Shown: positions 1 through 5,598 of the stretch, one piece after another
Layout of the letters: every line of letters starts with the position of its first letter
How positions within the stretch are numbered: position 1 is the stretch's first letter
Program-made: the position numbers and the translations under genes
Assembly: GCA_913050205.1 (NCBI GenBank)
Contig: CAJXAU010000137.1
Span: forward strand, 1-5,598
Direction of reading: 5' to 3'
DNA: 5,598 bases
Source: an uncultured Verrucomicrobiota bacterium
Lineage (GTDB): Bacteria > Verrucomicrobiota > Verrucomicrobiia > Limisphaerales > UBA1096
Notes under the pieces: generated by a model
Databases searched by the model: none
Seen by the model: only the letters and a program-made list of their open reading frames with translations
Told to the model about the DNA's origin: nothing

Positions 1-621
1 CGGCAGACTCAATTCCGGCAGGGCAAAGTTTTTTGAGCTGGGATCGTTCGTGAACAGGAACGGATCGTGGGCCTTGCCGAGAAAGCTGGCGTGTTGGCCC
101 GGGGGCGCGGAGCCGTCGCGCATGATGTACGGGTACGCGACGAAGGTCGGCATGTTGCCGCTGGAGGGGGAGAGGTGATCCACCACCGAGCCGTAGGCTG
201 GGTACATCTCCTTTGTGTCGCGCAGGCGCTGGTCGTCAAAGTCCGGTGCGCTGCCGGACAGGGCATAGTAGCCGGCAGAGTTGTGGTTTTTCATGGTGTG
301 GTGAACGCTTCGGACGAGCGTTACCTTGTTCATGATCTTGGCCACCGCCGGCATGTGTTCGTTGGTGATGACTCCGGGCAGATTGGTGTCGATCCACTTG
401 TGAGGTGAGCGAATCCCGTCCGGCGCGTCCGGCTTCATGTCGAACATGTCAAGCTGGCTCGGGCCGCCCCATTGAAAAAGGAATACGACCGACTTGGCCT
501 TGGGCGCAATTTTACGCTTGGCCTCTTCGGCGGCGAAGAGTTTGCGCATGTTCAGGCCAAGCAGGCCAAGTCCGCCCACGCGAAGCGCGCTACGTCGGTT
601 GAGGGGATGAAAGGGGTTCAT
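1..621 (-). CDS. DUF1501 family protein, N-terminal half (partial at left edge)
   Basis: The visible part is 207 codons, in frame to base 1; the C-terminal half lies outside the window (the family is usually about 430-480 residues). The N-terminus has a twin-arginine signal: R9-R10 in NRRSALRVGGLG followed by a Gly/Leu-rich stretch to about residue 23, so Tat export is likely. The DUF1501 signature follows: a beta-strand VVFLF (45-49), WGGPSQLD (51-58), FDMKPDAPDGIRSP (60-73), LPGVITNEHMPAVAKIM (81-97), LVRSVHH (102-108) and NHNSAGYYALSG (112-123). The family is placed in the alkaline phosphatase/sulfatase-like fold. The visible half has no cysteine, so no formylglycine sulfatase site is present here. 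The ATG at 621 lies 4 nt after the TAG of the PSCyt gene with no clear Shine-Dalgarno, which suggests translational coupling. The family is secure; its biochemical function is unknown. Confidence 0.93.
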   Translation of the reverse strand, partial: MNPFHPLNRRSALRVGGLGLLGLNMRKLFAAEEAKRKIAPKAKSVVFLFQWGGPSQLDMFDMKPDAPDGIRSPHKWIDTNLPGVITNEHMPAVAKIMNKVTLVRSVHHTMKNHNSAGYYALSGSAPDFDDQRLRDTKEMYPAYGSVVDHLSPSSGNMPTFVAYPYIMRDGSAPPGQHASFLGKAHDPFLFTNDPSSKNFALPELSLP

Positions 622-625
622 GGAG

Positions 626-2884
626 CTATTGGCGCAAAATAAATTCCTTCGAGTTCATCAATGCCCAGGCGATGTCTTCCAGTTGATGGCGCTTGGCCTC
701 GGGGGTCTCGGCCTTGGCCAAGTGCTGCAGACCGGCCTCTAGTTCGCTGGCCGTGGGGGGGCGCGAGAGGGCAGTCCAGTAAAGCGACTCCAATGTTTGT
801 TGCGCCGGTTGATCGGCCTTGGCCAAGCGCTCGAGCCGGTTGGTTTTGTCGGTCAACAGCCCATTCAACACCGGGCCACTGATCATCTGGAACGCCTGCG
901 CGAGAGTAGTCTCGTCGGAGCGTTCGCATTCACAGTTGAGCAGCCTTTGTGGTTTGCCGAACGCCTCCAGCACGACATCGACAATGTCGTTTTTGCTGCG
1001 CCGTCGTTTTTCCTTGATTGTGTTGGCCACCTGCACAACGCGCGTACCGGGAGGGTGATCACGGATGGGGAGTGGCGCGTCGGCCACCTGAGCCTGCGTG
1101 TCGAGCAACTGTTCGGCGGTCAAGCGCCGGGGTATCGCATGGGAGTAGTTGATCTCGTCTTCAGCGTTCGTGGCGTTGGGTGTGGAGGCAAGTTGATACG
1201 ATGCCGAGTCGATGATTAGGCGAACCATGTGCCGGAGGTCGTAGCCGCTGCGAATGAATTCGGTGGCCAAGAGGTCGAGTAGTTCCGGATGTGTGGCCGG
1301 ATTGGTCGGGCGGAAATCATCGATCGGATTTACCAATCCGCGTCCCATGAGGTGGAACCAAATTCGATTGACCTGGGCGCGGGCGAAAAACGGATTCTCT
1401 GGCGCGGTCATCCACTTGGCCATCTCTTGCAACGAATCGTTGCCCTTGGCCACTGGTTGCTCCGCAGAGAGAAAACGTGCTGCTGCGGCTTCGCCGGTTT
1501 TTGGATTCTTTACGCTGCCGCTCGTTTTCATGAAGACGACCTGTTCGCCGTTGAACTCATGTTTATCCAGACCGTCCTTGCGGATGTTTTTCAACAGCTT
1601 GTAGTCAATCTTCGCAAACGCGCTGGCCCAGTCGTAATAGTCGCCCTGCGTCCAGCGGTCGAACGGATGATTGTGGCACTGCGCGCATTGCAACCGCCGC
1701 CCAAGGAAAACCTGCGCGGTGGCCTCGGCCAACTCCTGCGGTTTGCGGATCGCACGAAAATAATTTGCCGGTGGGTTGGTGTATGTGCTGCCGCGGGCGG
1801 AAATGATCGACCGGGCGAATTCATCCATCGGGGTGTTGTCAGCGATGCGATCGCGAATCCAACCGTGGAATAGTTGCACGCCCTTGGGATCGAGCGTCCG
1901 CACCTCTACGTTCAGCAGGTCGGCCCACTTGAGTGCCCAAAACTCAGCGAACTCCTCCCGCTCCATCAGTCGGTTTACCAGTTTTTTGCGCTTGGCCGGA
2001 TCGGTGTCGGTCACGAACTCGCGCGCCTCGTTTTCCGTCGGCAGCAGGCCAATCAAGTCCAGATAAACACGCCGCATATAGACGGTGTCATTCGCAACGG
2101 GAGAGGGGTTGATCCGCAGCTTTTGCAGTTTGCCGAAGATCATCGCGTCAATCATGCCATGGGTGGTGGGAGGGTTCCATGCGAAGCCGGGCCGCTTCGG
2201 CACAAAGGCCAGCCGTACCGGCTCCTGCCGATTCAAAAAACGGACGAGTATGGTGGTTTCCCCCGGCTTGTTGAATGTCACTAGGCCAAGCGGCGAGACT
2301 TCGAGCAGATTGTTGGACGGCTCGTAGACCGCCTGCGACGTGACGTCGCGTTCGCTGCCGTCGGCGAAGCGGGCCTTGGCAGTGATTTGGATTTGGTTGT
2401 CTGGGGCGTAGAGCGTGCGTTTGGTCGGGGCAACCTCCAACGCAGTTAGCTTGGGCGCTTGGCCGACATCGTTTTTTGCACCTTCAGCAATCCAGCGTTG
2501 CAGAGTGCGGTACTCCCACGAATCGATTTCGAATCTCCGTCGCCCTTCGTGCGGGATTTGAGCGGTGGCTTTCTTGAGGAGAAGGCTCTCGTCCGGTTCG
2601 ATGAGGTTGAGGCGCCGGCCCAGTTCGTTGCGGGTGATGACTTTCCAATCCTCGGCGGGTGATTCGCCACGCAGGCTGATTTTTAAGCCGCCTTTTCCAT
2701 TCGCGTTGCCGTGGCAGGTACCCATGTTGCACCCGGCCTTGGCCAGCACCGCCATGACTTGATTTTGATATGAAACCGGTGCGGCCATTGCCGCCGGAAG
2801 GCAGGCCAAACCAAACAGAAAAAACAGTCTGTAAAGTACCCGATTCAACCACCCAAAAACGCCGCAATGAGACGGTTTTTTCAA
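626..2884 (-). CDS. PSCyt1/DUF1549/DUF1553 planctomycete-type cytochrome protein
   Basis: A complete 752-residue secreted protein. A signal peptide spans residues 1 to about 34 (basic n-region, hydrophobic core LYRLFFLFGLACLPAAMA, AMA cleavage site). Residues about 38-140 form a PSCyt1-like domain with a C52-N-M-G-T-C57-H58 (CX4CH) site followed by GNANGKGG. Residues about 146-228 look like a bacterial Ig-like (BIG_2-type) domain. Residues about 240-445 are DUF1549/PSCyt2, with MRRVYLDLIGLLPT (270-283) and C400-A-Q-C403-H404-NHPFDRW. Residues about 485-748 are DUF1553/PSD1, with NRIWFHLMGRGLVNP, the CECERSDETTLAQAFQMISG block (651-670) and a C-terminal NSKEF. The start is TTG at 2884: an in-frame TAA lies at 2923-2921, there is no ATG before M33 (inside the signal), and a weak GGA sits 6 nt upstream. 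It pairs with the DUF1501 gene 4 nt downstream, the usual arrangement. The function is unknown; a redox or polymer-related role outside the cytoplasm is inferred. Confidence 0.95.
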   Translation of the reverse strand: MKKPSHCGVFGWLNRVLYRLFFLFGLACLPAAMAAPVSYQNQVMAVLAKAGCNMGTCHGNANGKGGLKISLRGESPAEDWKVITRNELGRRLNLIEPDESLLLKKATAQIPHEGRRRFEIDSWEYRTLQRWIAEGAKNDVGQAPKLTALEVAPTKRTLYAPDNQIQITAKARFADGSERDVTSQAVYEPSNNLLEVSPLGLVTFNKPGETTILVRFLNRQEPVRLAFVPKRPGFAWNPPTTHGMIDAMIFGKLQKLRINPSPVANDTVYMRRVYLDLIGLLPTENEAREFVTDTDPAKRKKLVNRLMEREEFAEFWALKWADLLNVEVRTLDPKGVQLFHGWIRDRIADNTPMDEFARSIISARGSTYTNPPANYFRAIRKPQELAEATAQVFLGRRLQCAQCHNHPFDRWTQGDYYDWASAFAKIDYKLLKNIRKDGLDKHEFNGEQVVFMKTSGSVKNPKTGEAAAARFLSAEQPVAKGNDSLQEMAKWMTAPENPFFARAQVNRIWFHLMGRGLVNPIDDFRPTNPATHPELLDLLATEFIRSGYDLRHMVRLIIDSASYQLASTPNATNAEDEINYSHAIPRRLTAEQLLDTQAQVADAPLPIRDHPPGTRVVQVANTIKEKRRRSKNDIVDVVLEAFGKPQRLLNCECERSDETTLAQAFQMISGPVLNGLLTDKTNRLERLAKADQPAQQTLESLYWTALSRPPTASELEAGLQHLAKAETPEAKRHQLEDIAWALMNSKEFILRQ
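713..827. repeat. Two copies of palindrome CTTGGCCAAG
   Basis: Exact 10-bp self-complementary words at 713-722 and 818-827, both inside the DUF1553 part of the PSCyt gene. Both are read as Leu-Ala-Lys (TTG GCC AAG). Within the same gene there are near matches at 1415-1424 and 1445-1454 (CTTGGCCA followed by other bases) and at 2738-2746. Confidence 0.6.
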
Positions 2885-2909
2885 GTTTATTCCGGCTGGA
2901 ACAAGAGGG
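2885..2909 (-). promoter_or_regulatory. 25-nt intergenic spacer with weak ribosome-binding site for the TTG start
   Basis: This spacer separates the TAA of the dehydrogenase fusion from the TTG of the PSCyt gene. On the coding strand it ends GCCGGAATAAAC before TTG; the GGA/GGAA is the only Shine-Dalgarno-like element, about 5-6 nt from the start. There is no inverted repeat with a T-run and no recognisable -35/-10 pair, so the two genes are most likely co-transcribed. The ribosome-site call is weak because the match is only four bases. Confidence 0.35.
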
Positions 2910-2919
2910 TTAATTCCGG
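2885..2919 (-). repeat. Short imperfect direct repeat flanking the gene junction
   Basis: On the coding strand CCGGAATTAAC (2919-2909) covers the end and stop codon of the dehydrogenase fusion, and CCGGAATAAAC (2895-2885) lies directly before the TTG start of the PSCyt gene. The two 11-mers differ at one base and are 24 nt apart start to start. This could be a small local duplication that supplied the second gene with its leader, or chance. Confidence 0.4.
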
Positions 2920-5585
2920 GTTAAGTAGGCGATGAGGTCGAGGATTTGCTGTTTTTCAAGCGTGTTGACGGTGCCCGGCGGCATGTTGGAGACATTGAGT
3001 TTTTTGCGACTGACGATGAGCGCCTTGGCCAAGCGCAACGGCGCGCCGGTGGCGGTAAGACTGCGAAGCACGACTACGGCGCCAGTTTCCTCCTGCACTT
3101 GGCCAAGGTGCACCTCCCCATCGCTCATGTTGAACTGTTGCAGAACGTACGCCTCGGGGATGGTGCGCGAGGGCTCAAGTATGGACTCGAGCACTTCCCC
3201 CGGATTCATGCGCTTGGCCAAGCCGGTCAGGTCAGGGCCGACGCTGCCGCCGACCCCGTCCAGCCGATGACACTGGGCACACCCAACTTTGTTGTAAGCG
3301 CTACGGCCACGGGTGAGGTTGTCTGGCTCACGCTCGATCTCGAGAACGGTTTTGAAGTCTGTCGGTTTCCAGTTTTTCACGAACACTGCGCTTGGCTGCA
3401 TGCCGCTGATCCATTCGCGAAAGAGGGCCACGGCGGCGTCATCGACAGCGCCGCTGACGAGCGGCGGCATTTGGCCGCGCCCTCGGCGGCCAAGGCGACT
3501 GAGCAGCACGGATTGATCCGGAGCACCGGGGGAGACCAGCATGGCGTTTTGGATGCCGAACGTGTCGTGCTGCGGTCGGACGCCGATTAGGCTCATCTGG
3601 CCGTTCGCCGTGCCGAGGTTTAGTTTCATCTTCGAGTTGCCGCCGCCGGCTTGGATGTGGCAGCCGGAACAGTTGATGTGCAGATAGGAGCGCGCACGTT
3701 GCTCGAGGTCGGCCTCCGTATCGTAGGGATCAACCAGCGATCGCGTAGTCCTGTCTGGACGCTTGTAGGCTTTGTTAAAAAGACCGATGTGCGAAAAGGT
3801 GCGGAGTTGATTGTCGCTCACGCCGGAAAAGTCGTGGGTCCGATCCGTGTTGAGACCGGTCAGGCCGAGAACAAACCCGGCAGCCCGGCTGTGGCAGGTC
3901 ATGCAGTCGGCCCGGCTGGGGAACACCCAGTCGTGTCGGCGGAAACCGCCTGGGGTGTTTTTGTCGGCGACTCTGAGCGTGGACCGTTCTCCGCCCTTGG
4001 CCACCAACTCGGCATTAGTCTGAGCCTCATTCCATTTGTAGGAATACCCGGCCCATTCGTTTTGCTGCCGGAGCATGATGCGGGTCTCGATGCGGAACGG
4101 TTCGGCAAGGCCAAGCGAGTTTTCTTTTTGCACGGTCAGCGTCTGGACGAGTGCCGTGCCGTTGGGAAAGCCCCATGCCCCGTTTTGGTTGAAGCCGACT
4201 TTTTCCGCACCCGGCACAGCCATCCAGCGTTCGGTGGTTGCCCCGTCATTCCAGCCGGATGCGATCACCGAGTAGGCCAGTACGCCCGGGCGCATTTTGT
4301 GCGTTTTCGTATCCGCAAACAGCCCGGTCTCGCTGAGGCGTTGCGGGAAAGGGGCAGCGGGGCGGGTGCGGGGCTGGCGTTCCAGTCGATAAAAACCACT
4401 TGCGTGATCGACGATGAGTAGTTCGCCGGAGTGTGTCGTGGCGAATCCGGTGATGGCCAACGGCGTGTCGGCGATTTCCCGCAGAGCCAATTGCTTTTCG
4501 CCATCGTGCTTGATGCTCCAGATTTTGCCGGTGCCGTAGTCGCCGTAAATGTAGTGACCGCGAAGCTCACTCCACTTCAGCCCATAGTAAACGACGCCTC
4601 CGGTGATCGATCGTGCCTCGGAGTGCGGGTGCTCGGCGGTGGGCAGGGTTAATGGATGTGGCCCCATCCTGCGGTTTTGGTAAAACGGATGGCTGCCCTC
4701 GTAGACGCTCCAGCCATAGTTTTCCCCTGCGCGAACGAGGTGCACGGTCTCCCACAAATCCTGCCCGTTGTTGCCCACCCAGACGTGACCGGTCAAAGCA
4801 TCCACGGCCAGTCGCCATGGGTTGCGCAGGCCGTAGGCATACAACTCGCCTCGCGCGTCGGGGAGATCGATGAACGGATTGTCAGCGGGGATTCGATACG
4901 GCTCATCCTCGCTCGTTTCGCTAATGTCGATGCGCAGCACGCCGCCGAGGAGGTCGTCCAGCGTTTGGCCGGAAACCCAGTTGTCCGAGTCGCTCGTGCC
5001 GTCGCCGGTTGAGATGTACAGCATGCCATCCAACCCGAAGGCGATGCCCCCGCCGTCGTGCCCGCCAGAACGCCACTCGATGATCGAGTGTTCTGTGGCC
5101 AGATCAATCTCCGTCGTGCCACGAGGCAGCATGACTCGCGAAACGCGATTGGCTTTTTTACCGTCAAAAGCCTCCATGCTCAGATTACTGAACAGGTAAA
5201 GAAAACCGTTCTCGGTGTAGTCGGGATCAAAGCAAAACGAATAGACATTCCGTCCCGGCAGCTCGAGCAGCACCTCGCGCTCCTTGACCTCGGGATGATC
5301 TTCGAACGCAACCAGTTGAGTCGGCTTGCCGCCGCCGTGATGGAGCAGGGCGAAGAGCCTCGAAGACTGAGGCTCGGCGGCGAGGAACATCGGCGAACGC
5401 CACACCTGATTGGTGTACGCCGGCACGGCACGAAAAGGCGGTGGCGGCTCCGGGGTTCCGATGAGCCTCTTATTCTCCCAGACCTCCCGCTTGGCCAAGC
5501 CGAATGATTTTTCCTCATCCGCCCAGCCCGGCTCGGCGGACGATAACCAAGCTGCCAGCCACACGGCGGACAGCACAATCAGCAT
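2910..5585 (-). CDS. Secreted PQQ glucose/sorbosone dehydrogenase-like protein fused to triheme cytochrome c
   Basis: An 891-residue fusion. The N-terminus is hydrophobic (LIVLSAVWLAAWLSS) and ends near GWA-D, as in a signal peptide. Residues about 50-403 are a glucose/sorbosone dehydrogenase beta-propeller: RNVYSFCFDPDY (112-123), GGHDGGGIAFGLDGMLY (174-190) with H175 as the likely catalytic base, YGLRNPWRLAVD (251-262) with R254/N255 as likely PQQ-site residues, ENYGW (288-292), GGVVYYG (329-335) and GHYIYGDYGTGKIW (343-356). Residues about 410-730 resemble the SO2930/HNE_0200 diheme cytochrome family: PQRLSETGLF, GWNDGATTERW, WAGYSYKWNEAQT, C561-M-T-C564-H565 and C639-S-G-C642-H643, with M706 (GQMPP) a possible distal ligand. 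Residues about 755-891 are a monoheme domain of the Pirellula/Verrucomicrobium type: C769-A-Q-C772-H773, VGPDLTGLA, ILEPSRTIPEAY, M868 and QQILDLIAYL. The expected role is oxidation of a sugar or alcohol outside the cytoplasm with electrons passed to its own hemes. The substrate is unknown. The frame stays open upstream of ATG 5585 to the window edge, so the true start may lie beyond it. Confidence 0.93.
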   Translation of the reverse strand: MLIVLSAVWLAAWLSSAEPGWADEEKSFGLAKREVWENKRLIGTPEPPPPFRAVPAYTNQVWRSPMFLAAEPQSSRLFALLHHGGGKPTQLVAFEDHPEVKEREVLLELPGRNVYSFCFDPDYTENGFLYLFSNLSMEAFDGKKANRVSRVMLPRGTTEIDLATEHSIIEWRSGGHDGGGIAFGLDGMLYISTGDGTSDSDNWVSGQTLDDLLGGVLRIDISETSEDEPYRIPADNPFIDLPDARGELYAYGLRNPWRLAVDALTGHVWVGNNGQDLWETVHLVRAGENYGWSVYEGSHPFYQNRRMGPHPLTLPTAEHPHSEARSITGGVVYYGLKWSELRGHYIYGDYGTGKIWSIKHDGEKQLALREIADTPLAITGFATTHSGELLIVDHASGFYRLERQPRTRPAAPFPQRLSETGLFADTKTHKMRPGVLAYSVIASGWNDGATTERWMAVPGAEKVGFNQNGAWGFPNGTALVQTLTVQKENSLGLAEPFRIETRIMLRQQNEWAGYSYKWNEAQTNAELVAKGGERSTLRVADKNTPGGFRRHDWVFPSRADCMTCHSRAAGFVLGLTGLNTDRTHDFSGVSDNQLRTFSHIGLFNKAYKRPDRTTRSLVDPYDTEADLEQRARSYLHINCSGCHIQAGGGNSKMKLNLGTANGQMSLIGVRPQHDTFGIQNAMLVSPGAPDQSVLLSRLGRRGRGQMPPLVSGAVDDAAVALFREWISGMQPSAVFVKNWKPTDFKTVLEIEREPDNLTRGRSAYNKVGCAQCHRLDGVGGSVGPDLTGLAKRMNPGEVLESILEPSRTIPEAYVLQQFNMSDGEVHLGQVQEETGAVVVLRSLTATGAPLRLAKALIVSRKKLNVSNMPPGTVNTLEKQQILDLIAYLTRN
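3024..3222. repeat. Three copies of palindrome CTTGGCCAAG within 200 bp
   Basis: Exact copies at 3024-3033, 3098-3107 and 3213-3222, all within the C-terminal monoheme domain of the dehydrogenase fusion. The outer two read Leu-Ala-Lys, but the middle copy is in another frame and reads Leu-Gly-Gln (CTT GGC CAA). The DNA word is therefore conserved across frames. Confidence 0.6.
5490..5499. repeat. Single copy of palindrome CTTGGCCAAG
   Basis: The sixth exact copy in the window. It lies just after the signal-peptide region of the dehydrogenase fusion and is read as Leu-Ala-Lys (residues 30-32). Confidence 0.6.
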
Positions 5586-5598
5586 TCGGGATTTCGAT

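Noticed and set aside
67..408. 113-codon open frame on the plus strand
   Set aside because: Antisense to the partial DUF1501 gene, whose minus-strand translation matches the family throughout.
618..929. 103-codon minus-strand frame overlapping the end of the PSCyt gene
   Set aside because: Out of frame with the PSCyt gene, which reads through intact to TAG at 626. The translation is Arg/Gly-rich with no family motif.
1289..1873. 194-codon open frame on the plus strand
   Set aside because: Antisense to the DUF1549/DUF1553 region of the PSCyt gene. Its low-complexity, Arg- and Gly-rich translation looks like a shadow frame.
2785..2788. ATG at residue 33 of the PSCyt protein as alternative start
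   Set aside because: It would remove the entire signal peptide and leave the protein beginning at the cleavage site, although its cytochrome-type sites require export.
2866..2882. T-run after GACGG on the plus strand as a terminator
   Set aside because: No stem-forming inverted repeat precedes it, and it lies on the strand opposite to all genes, within the PSCyt coding start.
2946..3590. 214-codon open frame on the plus strand
   Set aside because: Antisense to the C-terminal heme region of the fusion, with no recognisable family in its translation.
3651..4421. 256-codon open frame on the plus strand
   Set aside because: It lies fully antisense to the dehydrogenase-cytochrome fusion, whose motifs are unambiguous. 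Its translation shows no recognisable domain, and long antisense frames are expected opposite GC-rich genes.
1..5598. Mobile element, CRISPR, tRNA or rRNA
   Set aside because: I saw no terminal inverted repeats, transposase or integrase motifs, regularly spaced repeats, or RNA-gene-like sequence. The three genes account for nearly every base.

Overview
The window carries one co-oriented block of three genes, all on the minus strand, so transcription runs from the right edge to the left. Essentially the whole window is coding. The gaps between genes are 25 nt and 4 nt. I see no RNA gene, transposon, CRISPR array, terminator or convincing promoter; any promoter must lie beyond the right edge.

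The protein families point to the Planctomycetes-Verrucomicrobia group. The left two genes form the PSCyt1/DUF1549/DUF1553 plus DUF1501 pair, which is greatly expanded in those phyla. The first gene ends in a heme domain of the 'Pirellula/Verrucomicrobium type'. Verrucomicrobia versus Planctomycetes cannot be settled from this sequence. Both edges cut genes or lie within a few bases of one, so this could be a small metagenomic contig.

Layout in transcription order. (1) 5585-2910: a secreted fusion with three parts, a PQQ-dependent glucose/sorbosone-dehydrogenase-like beta-propeller, an SO2930-type diheme cytochrome region, and a C-terminal monoheme domain. It has three CXXCH sites. (2) 2884-626: a secreted PSCyt protein with an N-terminal CX4CH site, an Ig-like (BIG_2-type) segment, a DUF1549 domain with CAQCH, and a DUF1553 domain. 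It starts at TTG. (3) 621-1: the first 207 residues of a DUF1501 protein (alkaline-phosphatase/sulfatase-like fold) with a twin-arginine signal. Its C-terminal half is cut by the left edge.

The three products are all predicted to be exported, and five cytochrome c-type sites are spread over the first two. A reasonable inference is an extracytoplasmic redox unit in which the propeller oxidises a sugar-like substrate and its fused hemes carry the electrons away, with the PSCyt/DUF1501 pair acting in the same process. The substrate and the role of the PSCyt/DUF1501 pair are not known from the sequence.

The most unusual non-coding-level signal is the 10-bp palindrome CTTGGCCAAG. It occurs six times exactly, in two different reading frames, with many near matches. 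This resembles a highly iterated palindrome more than simple codon preference.
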